A stretch of 64,000 nt of DNA from Streptomyces sp. AC512_CC834 (GTDB lineage: Bacteria > Actinomycetota > Actinomycetes > Streptomycetales > Streptomycetaceae). Each line of letters starts with the position of its first letter. Positions within the stretch are counted from its first letter, which is position 1. Shown piece after piece: positions 46,555-56,254 of this stretch. Position numbers and translations under genes: made by a program. The stretch spans positions 1-64,000 of the forward strand of contig NZ_JAGMUO010000039.1 of assembly GCF_019049325.1 (NCBI RefSeq). Direction: 5' to 3'. The notes under the pieces are model-generated. The model was not told the DNA's origin and made no database searches. It saw nothing but the letters and a program-made list of their open reading frames with translations.

Positions 46555-46594
46555 AATCCCACCGCGCAGCGTCCTACGAGGGCAGCTCAAAGGA

Positions 46595-46630
46595 CGGGCG
46601 GACGGCGCGTGTTGACGCGTCGTCCGCCCG
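46595..46630 (+). terminator. Terminator after hppA
   Basis: CGGGCGGACG and CGTCCGCCCG form a 10-bp stem with a further inner GCGT/ACGC pairing; TTTCGCG follows. Confidence 0.8.
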
Positions 46631-46778
46631 TTTCGCGCGTACAAGCGCCCCTCACCGTGAGCCTTCTCTCTCTTGGTGCAAATGGCTTCAATACGGTCTT
46701 AACGGATGTTCGTCCGGCGGATGTCCCCCATCCGGCGTGTATGTTCCGGGGCCGAGAGCCATGGAAGGGGCCAATCCG

Positions 46779-47351
46779 GTGAACAAGAAGCTCGCGGCCG
46801 CACTGTCCGGCGGTGCGGTACTGGCACTGGCGCTGACGGGATGCGGCGGCAGCGACGACAACGAGAAGCTGGACGCCTGGGCGAAGCAGGTCTGCGAGGG
46901 GGTGCAGCCGCAGGCCAAGAAGATTGCGGCGGCCAACTCGGCGATCCAGAAGGAGACCTCGGACAACAGCACGCCTGCGGAGGTCCAGAAGACCGACGCC
47001 AAGGCCTTCCAGGACATGTCCGACGCCTACAAGGCGATGGGCGCCACCGTCCAGAAGGCCGGTGCTCCCGATGTCGACGACGGCGAGAAGAAGCAGAAGG
47101 ACGCGGTCAAGGAGCTGAACGGCCTCTCCACCTCCTACGCCTCCCTGCGCGAGCAGGTGGAGGACCTCGACACCAAGGACCAGGCGAAGTTCGCCGACGG
47201 CCTCAAGGACATCGCCACCGAGCTGAACAAACTCAGCAAGAGCGGCAGCGACGCGCTCAAGACCCTGGAGGAGGGCGACGTCGGCAAGGCGATGGCCGAG
47301 CAGCCGAGCTGCAAGTCGGCCACCCCGTCGGCGTCGACGGCCAAGAGCTGA
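46779..47351 (+). CDS. Small secreted lipoprotein, alpha-helical
   Basis: 190 residues from GTG at 46779, with GGAAGGGG 8 bp upstream. A Lys-Lys N-terminus, hydrophobic segment and LALTGC lipobox predict a lipoprotein. The mature part is a charged helical domain (Lys/Asp/Glu/Ala-rich, with LREQVEDLDTKDQAKFADGL), with one Cys pair (VCEG...SCKS). It has no recognisable enzyme motif; conserved next to hppA and the methyltransferase in Streptomyces. Its last codons and stop lie in a 20-bp tandem repeat. Confidence 0.88.
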   Translation: MNKKLAAALSGGAVLALALTGCGGSDDNEKLDAWAKQVCEGVQPQAKKIAAANSAIQKETSDNSTPAEVQKTDAKAFQDMSDAYKAMGATVQKAGAPDVDDGEKKQKDAVKELNGLSTSYASLREQVEDLDTKDQAKFADGLKDIATELNKLSKSGSDALKTLEEGDVGKAMAEQPSCKSATPSASTAKS

Positions 47352-47392
47352 CGCCGACGGCCAAGAGCTGACGTCGACGGCCAAGGGCTGAC
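47333..47392 (+). repeat. 20-bp tandem repeat, three copies, spanning a stop codon
   Basis: Units GTCGACGGCCAAGAGCTGAC (47333), GCCGACGGCCAAGAGCTGAC (47353) and GTCGACGGCCAAGGGCTGAC (47373). The lipoprotein's TGA is inside the first unit. Repetition adds a TGA to each copy. Confidence 0.92.
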
Positions 47393-47487
47393 CGGTCCTG
47401 GTCGGTCCGGCCACGAGCTGACCGGGCCGATCAGGAACCGGCGTCCGCTGCGGAGGCGCGGGGCGGGGTGCGGGCCACAATGGAGGT

Positions 47488-49002
47488 GTGAGTAACGCCA
47501 GCCTGTCCCCCCTGCCCTCCGCCGACCACCCCGACGTCACCGCCCGGCTGCGGGGCGCCCTGCTCGGGGCGTCCTTCACCGCCGACGGACTGCTGGAGCT
47601 GCTCGGCGCCCCCGCCTACGCGGCGCTGTCGCGCAGCGAGACCGTGCCCGCGCTCCGGGCGACCCGCGGCGACACGCCGCTCGAACTGCTCGTCCGGCTG
47701 TTCCTGCTCCAGCAACCCGTCCTCCACGCGCGCGTGGACGACGTTCTGCCCGTCGACGCCTGCCTGGAGAGCGGGTGGCTCGTCCGCGCGGGCGACGAGG
47801 TGGCGGCCACCGTGGACGTACGTCCCTACGGAGGGCCCGGCGGCGAGGACTGGTTCATCGTCTCCGACCTGGGCTGCGCGGTCGGCGGCGCCGGTGGCAT
47901 CGGCAGCCACGCCGAGGGCGTCGTCCTCGGCGTGGGCGGCGCCTCCACGACCCTCGCGGGCCTCACCGTCCGTACGCCCGTCTCCGCGGCCCTCGACCTC
48001 GGCACCGGCTCCGGCATCCAGGCGCTGCACGCCGCCGCGCACGCCACGCGCGTGACGGCCACCGACGTCAACCCGCGCGCGCTGCACATCACCGCGCTCA
48101 CGCTCGCCCTGTCGGGGGCACCGGCCGCCGAACTGCGCGAGGGCTCCCTCTACGAGCCGGTCCACGACGACGAGACGTACGACCTGATCGTCTCCAACCC
48201 GCCCTTCGTGATCTCACCGGGCGCCCGCCTCACCTACCGCGACGGCGGGATGGGCGGGGACGATCTGTGCCGCTCGCTCGTTCAGCAGACGGGGGAGCGC
48301 CTGAACGAGGGCGGGTTCGCGCACTTCCTCGCCAACTGGCAGCACGTGGAGGGGGAGGACTGGACGGACCGGCTGCGCTCCTGGGTGCCGCGCGGCTGCG
48401 ACGCCTGGATCGTGCAGCGCGAGGTGCAGGACGTCACGCAGTACGCCGAGCTGTGGCTGAGGGACGCGGGCGACCACCGCGGCGACCCGGCCGAGTACCA
48501 GGCGCGGTACGACGCGTGGCTGGACGAGTTCGAGGCACGCAAGGTCAGGGCCGTCGGCTTCGGCTGGATCACCCTGCGCCGGACCGGGGCCGCCGAGCCC
48601 TCGGTCATCGCCGAGGAATGGCCGCACCCGATCGAGCAGCCGCTCGGCGAGACCGTGCGCACGCACTTCGACCGCGTCGACTACCTGCGCGCCCACGACG
48701 ACGCGGCCCTCCTCGAAGCGCACTTCACGCTGGCCGGCGAGGTCGTCCAGGAACAGGTCGGGCTGCCCGGCGCCGAGGACCCGGAGTACGTCGTCCTGCG
48801 CCAGAACCGCGGCATGCGCCGGGCCACCCGGGTCGACACGGTCGGCGCCGGCTTCGCCGGGGTCTGTGACGGCACCATGAGCGCCGGCCGCATCCTGGAC
48901 GCCATCGCCCAGCTCGTGGGCGAGGACCCGGTGGCCCTGCGCGACCGCACGCCCGCCCAGATCCGGCTGCTGGTGGAGCAGGGCTTCCTCGAACCGGCGT
49001 AG
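47488..49002 (+). CDS. N6-type methyltransferase, HemK/PrmC-like
   Basis: 504 residues from GTG at 47488, with GGAGGT directly before it. ALDLGTGSGIQALHAAAHAT is the SAM-binding motif I and DLIVSNPPFVIS the NPPF/Y motif IV of amino-methyltransferases acting on protein glutamine, nucleic acid or small molecules. An N-terminal winged-helix-like ~110 residues and a long C-terminal region with QEQVGLPGAEDPEYVVLRQN accompany it. Target unknown; the N-terminal part resembles that of 23S rRNA or tRNA methyltransferases only in outline. Confidence 0.9.
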   Translation: MSNASLSPLPSADHPDVTARLRGALLGASFTADGLLELLGAPAYAALSRSETVPALRATRGDTPLELLVRLFLLQQPVLHARVDDVLPVDACLESGWLVRAGDEVAATVDVRPYGGPGGEDWFIVSDLGCAVGGAGGIGSHAEGVVLGVGGASTTLAGLTVRTPVSAALDLGTGSGIQALHAAAHATRVTATDVNPRALHITALTLALSGAPAAELREGSLYEPVHDDETYDLIVSNPPFVISPGARLTYRDGGMGGDDLCRSLVQQTGERLNEGGFAHFLANWQHVEGEDWTDRLRSWVPRGCDAWIVQREVQDVTQYAELWLRDAGDHRGDPAEYQARYDAWLDEFEARKVRAVGFGWITLRRTGAAEPSVIAEEWPHPIEQPLGETVRTHFDRVDYLRAHDDAALLEAHFTLAGEVVQEQVGLPGAEDPEYVVLRQNRGMRRATRVDTVGAGFAGVCDGTMSAGRILDAIAQLVGEDPVALRDRTPAQIRLLVEQGFLEPA

Positions 49003-49120
49003 GAGGCCGGCGTAGGAGGCCGACGCGGGAGACCGGCACAGAGCCGCCGCAGACCGGCACAGAAGCCGCAGACCGCCGAAGAAGACCGCCGCAGAAAGCC
49101 GCCGTAGAAAATCGGCGTGG
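49003..49120. repeat. Degenerate repeats after the methyltransferase gene
   Basis: Recurring GAGGCCGGCGTAG, GAGACCGGCAC and AGAAGACCGCCGCAGAAAG units over ~110 bp. The composition is suggestive of slipped replication. Confidence 0.55.
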
Positions 49121-49299
49121 CAGCGCGTCGTCGGTCCGCGCCGCCCGGCACCCGTCGCCGTACGGGAAGAACGAGCCGGGCGCGCGGGACCGGTGATCCG
49201 TCGGCTCCCCGTTCACCTCGGGTTCGCCTGGCCGCCGCCCGTGCGTGACAGCCTCCCGGAGACTGGACAGTCGCGAGCTGGAAAAGGGGCACGGGGACC

Positions 49300-49497
49300 A
49301 TGGAGAGCGGACCGGCGATCTTCGCGGGATTGGTGTTCGCCCTGTTCGGGGCCGGTCTGCTGGTGTGGACCACGACGCGCGTACGGCACGGCCGGCCCGT
49401 CGCGCACGGTGTGAGCCCCGTCGCATCGGCGGCCGTCGCGAGCGTCGCCGCCGTGGTCGCGCTGGCCCTCGGCGCATGGTGCCTGACGCGCGTGTGA
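49300..49497 (+). CDS. Small membrane protein, 65 aa
   Basis: ATG at 49300 follows GGAAAAGGGGCACGG. Two hydrophobic segments (residues ~6-24 and ~41-61) enclose a short basic turn (TTRVRHGRPVAHG), so it is probably a double-span protein. I do not recognise a family. It lies between the methyltransferase and topA and is too short for a domain assignment; third-position GC bias is strong, supporting a real gene. Confidence 0.65.
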   Translation: MESGPAIFAGLVFALFGAGLLVWTTTRVRHGRPVAHGVSPVASAAVASVAAVVALALGAWCLTRV

Positions 49498-49766
49498 GAG
49501 GCCTGTTCCGGCCCCTGCCCGAGGCGGTGCCCGAGTAATCGGGGGATCGCGCTCCGGATGCACGCGTCGGGACGGGTGAGCACTCCGGGCGGCAGGAACC
49601 GGGTTCGTCGGGTTACCGTTCGAGTGGCCGTTGCGGGCTTTTCCCGTTTGACACGGGGGCGGGAGGTACCGTCACACTCCGCAGCGTCACGACCGAAATG
49701 CAGCACGACCCGACCCCGGGACCACGGCCTGGGGAGGCCCAGCGTCGACCGGAGAGAAGAGCGAAG

Positions 49767-52637
49767 TTGTCCCCGACCAGCGAGACCGCGAAGGGCGGCC
49801 GCCGACTCGTCATCGTCGAGTCGCCTGCCAAGGCGAAGACGATCAAGGGCTATCTCGGCCCTGGCTACGTCGTCGAGGCGAGCGTCGGGCATATTCGCGA
49901 CCTTCCCAGCGGCGCCGCCGAGGTGCCGGAGAAGTACACCGGTGAGGTCCGCCGCCTCGGCGTGGACGTCGAACACGACTTCCAGCCGATCTATGTGGTC
50001 AACGCCGACAAGAAGGCACAGGTCAAGAAGCTCAAGGACCTGCTGAAGGACTCCGACGAACTCTTCCTCGCCACCGATGAGGACCGCGAGGGCGAGGCCA
50101 TCGCCTGGCACCTCCAGGAAGTCCTCAAGCCGAAGATCCCGGTCAAGCGCATGGTGTTCCACGAGATCACCAAGGACGCGATCCGGGCCGCCGTCGCCAA
50201 CCCGCGCGAGCTCAACCAGAAGCTCGTCGACGCCCAGGAGACCCGCCGCATCCTCGACCGCCTCTACGGCTACGAGGTCTCGCCGGTCCTGTGGAAGAAG
50301 GTCATGCCGAAGCTGTCGGCGGGCCGTGTCCAGTCCGTCGCCACGCGCCTCGTGGTCGAGCGGGAACGCGAGCGCATGGCGTTCCGTTCCGCCGAGTACT
50401 GGGACCTGACCGGCACCTTCGCGACCGGCCGCGCGGGGGACGTCTCCGACCCGTCGTCGCTGGTCGCCCGCCTCCAGACCGTCGACGGCCGGCGCGTCGC
50501 GCAGGGCCGCGACTTCGACTCCCTGGGGCAGATCAAGAGCGCGAACACCCTCCACCTCGACGAGGCGAACGCCCGCGCGCTCGCCGCCGCCCTGGAGAAC
50601 ACGCGCTTCGCCGTCCGCTCCGTCGAGTCCAAGCCGTACCGCCGCTCGCCGTACGCCCCGTTCCGTACGACGACGCTCCAGCAGGAGGCGAGCCGCAAGC
50701 TCGGCTTCGGCGCCAAGTCGACCATGCAGGTCGCCCAGAAGCTGTACGAGAACGGCTACATCACCTACATGCGTACGGACTCGACGACCCTGAGCGACAC
50801 GGCGATCACCGCCGCCCGCGCCCAGGTGACGCAGTTGTACGGCGCCGACTACCTCCCGGACCGGCCGCGGACGTACGCCGGCAAGGTCAAGAACGCGCAG
50901 GAGGCGCACGAGGCGATCCGTCCCTCGGGCGACCGCTTCCGCACGCCCGCCGAGACCGGGCTGACCGGCGACCAGTTCAAGCTCTACGAGCTGATCTGGA
51001 AGCGGACCGTCGCCTCCCAGATGAAGGACGCGACCGGCAACAGCATCACGGTGAAGATCGGCGGCGCCGCCTCCGACGGCCGGGACGTCGAGTTCAGCGC
51101 CTCCGGCAAGACCATCACCTTCCACGGCTTCCTCAAGGCCTACGTCGAGGGCGCGGACGACCCGAACGCCGAGCTGGATGACCGCGAGCGCCGCCTGCCG
51201 CAGGTCGCCCAGGGCGACGCGCTGACGGCCCAGGAGATCACGGTCGACGGCCACGCCACCAAGCCCCCGGCCCGCTACACCGAGGCGTCGCTGGTCAAGG
51301 AGCTGGAAGAGCGCGAGATCGGCCGCCCGTCGACGTACGCGTCGATCATCGGCACCATCCTGGACCGCGGCTACGTCTTCAAGAAGGGCACGGCGCTCGT
51401 CCCGTCCTTCCTGTCCTTCGCCGTGGTCAACCTCCTGGAGAAGCACTTCGGGCGGCTCGTCGACTACGACTTCACCGCCAGGATGGAGGACGACCTCGAC
51501 GCCATCGCCCGCGGCGAGGCCCAGGCGGTGCCGTGGCTGCGGCGCTTCTACTTCGGTGAGGGCGAGGGCGAGGGTGCCGGCCACGGCGGCGCCGCCGACG
51601 CGGGCAACGGCGACGGGGACCACCTCGGCGGCCTCAAGGAACTGGTGACCGACCTCGGCGCGATCGACGCGCGCGAGGTGTCGTCCTTCCCCGTCGGCAA
51701 CGACGTCGTGCTGCGCGTCGGACGCTACGGCCCCTACGTCGAGCGCGGCGAGAGGGACTCCGAGAACCACCAGCGCGCCGACGTCCCCGAGGACCTGGCA
51801 CCGGACGAGCTGACCGTGGAGCTTGCGGAGGAACTGCTCGCCAAGCCGAGCGGCGACTTCGAGCTGGGCCCCGACCCGGCGACCGGCCACGCCATCGTCG
51901 CCAAGGACGGCCGCTACGGCCCCTACGTCACCGAGGTGCTCCCCGAGGGCACCCCGAAGACCGGCAAGAACGCCGTGAAGCCGCGGACGGCCTCGCTGTT
52001 CAAGTCGATGTCGCTGGACACGGTGACGCTGGACGACGCCCTCAAGCTGATGTCGCTGCCGCGCATCGTCGGCGCCGACGCGGAGGGCGTCGACATCACC
52101 GCGCAGAACGGCCGCTACGGCCCGTACCTGAAGAAGGGCACGGACTCGCGGTCCCTCCAGGCCGAGGAGCAGCTCTTCACGATCACGCTGGAGGAGGCGC
52201 TGGCGATCTACGCCCAGCCCAAGCAGCGTGGCCGGGCCGCGGCCAAGCCGCCGCTGAAGGAACTGGGCACCGACCCGGTCAGCGAGAAGCCGGTCGTGGT
52301 CAAGGACGGCCGCTTCGGCCCGTACGTCACCGACGGCGAGACCAACGCGACCCTGCGCTCCGGCGACAGCGTCGAGGAGATCACGCCGGAGCGGGGCTAC
52401 GAGCTGCTCGCCGAGAAGCGCGCCAAGGGGCCCGCCAAGAAGACGGCGAAGAAGACGGCCGCGAAGAAGGCCCCGGCCAAGAAGGCGACGGCGAAGAAGA
52501 CCGCCGCCAAGACCGCCGCCAAGAAGACGACCGCCAAGACCGCGACCAAGACCGCGGTCAAGAAGACGGCGACCAAGACGGCGACCAAGACGGCCACCAA
52601 GAAGACGACCGCCTCCGAGGCGGCGTCGGAGGACTGA
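49767..52637 (+). CDS. topA: DNA topoisomerase I (type IA)
   Basis: 956 residues from TTG at 49767 (LSPTSETAKGG), with GGAGAG 10 bp upstream; the longer ATG at 49698 lacks such a site. Toprim domain: RLVIVESPAKAKTIKGYLG and LATDEDREGEAIAWH. The active-site tyrosine lies in YITYMRTDS. Instead of zinc fingers it has repeated topo C-terminal domains (DGRYGPYV, NGRYGPYL, DGRFGPYV) and ends in a ~70-residue Lys/Ala/Thr tail of KKTAAKK type. The tail is known to increase processivity in Streptomyces TopA. Removes negative supercoils. Confidence 0.97.
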   Translation: MSPTSETAKGGRRLVIVESPAKAKTIKGYLGPGYVVEASVGHIRDLPSGAAEVPEKYTGEVRRLGVDVEHDFQPIYVVNADKKAQVKKLKDLLKDSDELFLATDEDREGEAIAWHLQEVLKPKIPVKRMVFHEITKDAIRAAVANPRELNQKLVDAQETRRILDRLYGYEVSPVLWKKVMPKLSAGRVQSVATRLVVERERERMAFRSAEYWDLTGTFATGRAGDVSDPSSLVARLQTVDGRRVAQGRDFDSLGQIKSANTLHLDEANARALAAALENTRFAVRSVESKPYRRSPYAPFRTTTLQQEASRKLGFGAKSTMQVAQKLYENGYITYMRTDSTTLSDTAITAARAQVTQLYGADYLPDRPRTYAGKVKNAQEAHEAIRPSGDRFRTPAETGLTGDQFKLYELIWKRTVASQMKDATGNSITVKIGGAASDGRDVEFSASGKTITFHGFLKAYVEGADDPNAELDDRERRLPQVAQGDALTAQEITVDGHATKPPARYTEASLVKELEEREIGRPSTYASIIGTILDRGYVFKKGTALVPSFLSFAVVNLLEKHFGRLVDYDFTARMEDDLDAIARGEAQAVPWLRRFYFGEGEGEGAGHGGAADAGNGDGDHLGGLKELVTDLGAIDAREVSSFPVGNDVVLRVGRYGPYVERGERDSENHQRADVPEDLAPDELTVELAEELLAKPSGDFELGPDPATGHAIVAKDGRYGPYVTEVLPEGTPKTGKNAVKPRTASLFKSMSLDTVTLDDALKLMSLPRIVGADAEGVDITAQNGRYGPYLKKGTDSRSLQAEEQLFTITLEEALAIYAQPKQRGRAAAKPPLKELGTDPVSEKPVVVKDGRFGPYVTDGETNATLRSGDSVEEITPERGYELLAEKRAKGPAKKTAKKTAAKKAPAKKATAKKTAAKTAAKKTTAKTATKTAVKKTATKTATKTATKKTTASEAASED

Positions 52638-52664
52638 GCCCGGCTCAGAAACTTCGCGAAACGA

Positions 52665-52695
52665 ACGCCCCGGCATCATTTCGGTGTCGGGGCGT
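52665..52695 (+). terminator. Terminator after topA
   Basis: ACGCCCCGGCA and CGGTGTCGGGGCGT pair over ~11 positions, one of them a G-T, with a 9-nt loop 28 bp after the topA stop. Confidence 0.75.
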
Positions 52696-52750
52696 GCGTA
52701 CGTTCGGCCGGGCACGCCGGACTGTCGGTGACGACCGATAGGCTGAACGC

Positions 52751-55700
52751 ATGACGCGAGCCGAGCAACCAACGGCCCCTCACCCCGCCCCGGACGACGC
52801 TCTGGTCGCGGACTCCCGCGAGCGCGCCGTCCGCGCCCTGCTGCGACGTCCGCAGCTAAGGCGTTTGTGGAGCGCACAGCTCGTGGGGGGTGTCGGCGAC
52901 ATCCTCGCCCTCCTGGTGCTGGTCCTCCTCGCCGTGCAGGCCGCGATCGCCGCGGGCTCGTTCGGCGGGGGCTACCGGGGCGTGGCGTTCGCAGTGGCGA
53001 CCGTTTTCGGCGTACGCATCCTGGCGACGCTGCTCTTCGGCGCCGTACTGCTCGGGCCCCTCACCTCCCTCACCTCGCAGGACGGTCCGCTCGACCGCCG
53101 CTGGACCATGGTCGGCGCCGACGGTCTGCGGGCCGCGCTGCTCATCGTGGCGCCGCTGTGGATCGACTGGACGCCCGACGACGCCCTCGCCGTCCTCCTG
53201 GTGACCGTCTTCGTCACCGGGGTCGCCGAGCGCTTCTGGACGGTGTGCCGGGAGAGCGCGGCCCCCGCGCTGCTGCCTGCGCCGCCCCTGGAGGGCGCGA
53301 CGGTACGACCGCTGCCCGACCACATGGACGCCCTGCGCCGCCTGTCGCTGCGCACGGGCTTCGTGGCGATCCCGCTGGCCGGGGCGGCGCTGGTCGTCGC
53401 GGGGCTGCTGAACAACCTGCTGGGCTCCGGCATCGACTGGTTCGCCGAGCACCAGGCGGCGCTCGGTTCGTACGTGGCGGCCGGACTGTTCGCCGCGTCC
53501 CTGTCCGTGGTGGCCTTCCTGGAGCTGCCCGGCGTGCGCACCCCGCGCGCGCGCTCGCCCCTGGAGGGCATGCGCCGCCCGAAGAGCGGCACCGGTGTCG
53601 ACAAGGGCCGCACCGCGGTGCTCCCGCTCCTGGTGTTCGCCTGCGCCGCGGTCGCCGCGGTGGTGGCGGCCACGGTCGCCGTGGCGGTGCTGCACGCCAA
53701 GGACCTGGGCGGCGGCCCCGTGCTGTACGGGCTGATGGTGGGCGCGCTGACCGGCGGCGTCGTCGTCGGCATCCGCACGGCCCCCGCCCTGCTGCCCTCC
53801 CTGTCCCGCCGGCGACTGCTCGCACTGGCGATCGCCTTCGTCGGCGTCGCCCTGCTGGCCGCCGGGCTCGTCCCGGACGACACCACCGTGCTGCTGCTCC
53901 TCGCGCTGGCCGGCGTCGGCGCGGGCGTGGCCGCGAACACCGGGCACGCGCTGCTCGACCAGGAGAGCGAGGACCACCGCCGGGCCCGCACGACCGAGCA
54001 CCTGCACGCGGTCGTCCGGGTCTACGTGGCGCTCGGCGCGGTCGTCGCGCCCGTGCTGGCCGCGGCGATCGGACCGCACCGGCTGGAGAACGGCAAGTTC
54101 GTCTTCGCCCACGGCGGCGCCGCGTTCGTCCTGATGCTGCTCGGCGCGCTGCTGCTGCCGCTGGCCGCGCTGGTGCTGGCCAAGGTCGACGACCGCTCCG
54201 GCGTGCCGTTGCGGCACGACCTGCGGGACGCGCTGCTCGGCGGCGACGACCCGGTGCCGACGCCCGCCACCGGCGGCTTCTTCATCGCCCTGGAGGGCGG
54301 CGACGGCGCCGGCAAGTCCACCCAGGCCGAGGCACTCGCGGAGTGGATCCGGGGCAAGGGACACGAGGTCGTGCTGACGCGCGAGCCCGGGGCGACCCCG
54401 GTGGGCAAGCGCCTGCGCTCCATCCTGCTGGACGTCTCGAGCGCCGGTCTGTCGCACCGCGCGGAGGCGCTGCTGTACGCCGCCGACCGCGCGGAGCACG
54501 TCGACACCGTGGTCCGGCCCGCCCTTGAGCGCGGTGCCGTGGTCGTCTCCGACCGCTACATCGACTCCTCGGTGGCCTACCAGGGGGCGGGACGCGACCT
54601 GTCGCCCACCGAGATCGCCCGCATCAACCGCTGGGCCACCAACGGGCTCGTACCGCATCTGACCGTCCTGCTGGACGTCGCGCCCGAGACGGCGCGCGAG
54701 CGGTTCACCGAGGCTCCGGACCGGCTGGAGTCGGAGCCCGCCGAGTTCCACGCGCGCGTGCGCTCCGGTTTCCTCACCCTGGCCGCCGCCGACCCCGGTC
54801 GCTACCTCGTCGTGGACGCGGGCCAGGAGCCCGAGGCCGTCACCACCGTCGTACGCCACCGGCTCGACCAGGTGCTGCCGCTGTCCGAGGCCGAGATCAA
54901 GGCCCAGGAGGAGGCGCGCCGCAAGGCCGAGGAGGAAGCCCGCCGCAAGGCCGAGGAAGAGGCCGCGCGCAAGGCCGAGGAGGAGCGCCTGGAGCGCGAG
55001 CGCCTCGAGGAGGAGGCGCGGGTGCGCGCCGAGGAGGAGGAGCGCAAGCGGCGCGAGCTGGAGGAGGCGCAGCGGCGCGAGGCCGAGCGCCAGGCCGAGG
55101 AGGCCCGGCGGCGGGCCGAGGAAGCGCGGCGGAAGGCCGAGGAGGAGCGGGTACGGCTCCTCGCGGAGGAGAAGGCGCGGGCCGAGGAGGAGGCGCGGCT
55201 GCGGGCCCAGGAGGAGCGGCGCCGCAAGCAGGCCGAGGAGGAGGAGCGGCTGCGCGCCGAGGCCGAGGCCCGGCGGCTGGAGAAGCAGCGCAAGGCCGAG
55301 GAGGCCCTGATGCGGGCCGAGCAGGCACGCCGGGCGGCGGAGCAGGCGGCGGCCGCGGCCGCGGTCGGTCCCAAGTCGGCGGCCCCCGCGGCGGCGGACA
55401 CCCCCCGGCCGAAGCCGGCCGCTTCGCCCCCCTCCGACGCGGCGACCGTGCCGACGCCGGTCGTGACCCCGACGAACGCCTCCGGCGGCCCCGTGGAGGA
55501 CACGGCGGTACTGCGGCCGGTGCGGGACACCAGGGACGACGACCGTGCCGGCGCCGGGGACGACACCCGGGGCGGGCATGGCGACGGCGGCCGGGCGCCA
55601 GGGGTGTCCGAGTCCGGGTCCGAGTCCGAGTCCGAGGTGACGACCGAGCTGCCCGTGCCGCAGGTGCCGTCCGGCGCCACGGACGAGACGGCCGTGCTGC

Positions 55701-56116
55701 CGGCGGTGGAGCCGAGGGACGCCGACGAGACGGCGGTGCTGCCGCCCGTGACGCCGGGAGCCACCGACGAGACGGCGGTGCTGCCGCCCGTACGCGGGGA
55801 CGACCCCGCCGACCGTGTCCCACCGGGCTACTTCCGGGAGGACGGCCCGGCCGCCGGTGCCGACCGGACCGGGGAACCGCAGGACACCACGCGCGAGCTG
55901 CCCCAGATCGACCCGGACCGGGCCCCGTCCCGCAGGCGCCGTTCCGACTGGGCCGAGGAGACCCCGCTGGACGACCTGCCGACGCTGGCGGACGAGCTGC
56001 TCGGACCGCACGACGAGGACGACGACGGCCGGAACGACGACGGCCGGAACGACGACGGCCGCGGGGGACCCGGCGGCGAGGGCGGCCGTCGGGGCAAGGG
56101 CCGGGGACGACGCTGA
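52751..56116 (+). CDS. tmk: Fused MFS-like membrane domain / thymidylate kinase / coiled coil / repeat tail
   Basis: 1121 residues. About residues 1-495 are a polytopic major-facilitator-like region. Thymidylate kinase follows with ALEGGDGAGKSTQAEAL (P-loop residues ~516-523), TREPGATPVG and VVSDRYIDSSVAYQG (DR(Y/H) motif), all intact, so it should make dTDP from dTMP. From ~717 to ~870 is an uninterrupted Glu/Ala/Arg coiled coil, then a disordered tail with repeated DETAVLPPV motifs and an acidic end. Streptomyces Tmk is known to be fused this way. The membrane part puts dTDP synthesis at the membrane; the reason is unknown. It is followed by holB, as often for tmk. Confidence 0.93.
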   Translation: MTRAEQPTAPHPAPDDALVADSRERAVRALLRRPQLRRLWSAQLVGGVGDILALLVLVLLAVQAAIAAGSFGGGYRGVAFAVATVFGVRILATLLFGAVLLGPLTSLTSQDGPLDRRWTMVGADGLRAALLIVAPLWIDWTPDDALAVLLVTVFVTGVAERFWTVCRESAAPALLPAPPLEGATVRPLPDHMDALRRLSLRTGFVAIPLAGAALVVAGLLNNLLGSGIDWFAEHQAALGSYVAAGLFAASLSVVAFLELPGVRTPRARSPLEGMRRPKSGTGVDKGRTAVLPLLVFACAAVAAVVAATVAVAVLHAKDLGGGPVLYGLMVGALTGGVVVGIRTAPALLPSLSRRRLLALAIAFVGVALLAAGLVPDDTTVLLLLALAGVGAGVAANTGHALLDQESEDHRRARTTEHLHAVVRVYVALGAVVAPVLAAAIGPHRLENGKFVFAHGGAAFVLMLLGALLLPLAALVLAKVDDRSGVPLRHDLRDALLGGDDPVPTPATGGFFIALEGGDGAGKSTQAEALAEWIRGKGHEVVLTREPGATPVGKRLRSILLDVSSAGLSHRAEALLYAADRAEHVDTVVRPALERGAVVVSDRYIDSSVAYQGAGRDLSPTEIARINRWATNGLVPHLTVLLDVAPETARERFTEAPDRLESEPAEFHARVRSGFLTLAAADPGRYLVVDAGQEPEAVTTVVRHRLDQVLPLSEAEIKAQEEARRKAEEEARRKAEEEAARKAEEERLERERLEEEARVRAEEEERKRRELEEAQRREAERQAEEARRRAEEARRKAEEERVRLLAEEKARAEEEARLRAQEERRRKQAEEEERLRAEAEARRLEKQRKAEEALMRAEQARRAAEQAAAAAAVGPKSAAPAAADTPRPKPAASPPSDAATVPTPVVTPTNASGGPVEDTAVLRPVRDTRDDDRAGAGDDTRGGHGDGGRAPGVSESGSESESEVTTELPVPQVPSGATDETAVLPAVEPRDADETAVLPPVTPGATDETAVLPPVRGDDPADRVPPGYFREDGPAAGADRTGEPQDTTRELPQIDPDRAPSRRRRSDWAEETPLDDLPTLADELLGPHDEDDDGRNDDGRNDDGRGGPGGEGGRRGKGRGRR

Positions 56117-56120
56117 GGAG

Positions 56121-56156
56121 CGGGGACGCCCGGGGCCCGTGCCCCGGGCGTCCCCG
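56121..56156 (+). terminator. Terminator-like hairpin between tmk and holB
   Basis: CGGGGACGCCCGGGGC and its complement make a perfect 16-bp stem with a 4-nt loop, immediately after the tmk stop. It may attenuate rather than stop read-through to holB. Confidence 0.75.
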
Positions 56157-56254
56157 CCGCGTTGTCAGTGCCGCCCCGCACAATGGAGGACGCGGCGCCG
56201 ATCGGGGCGGCGCGCAGTGCGACGGCGGGACGTGACGGAAGGACGGCGTGACCC

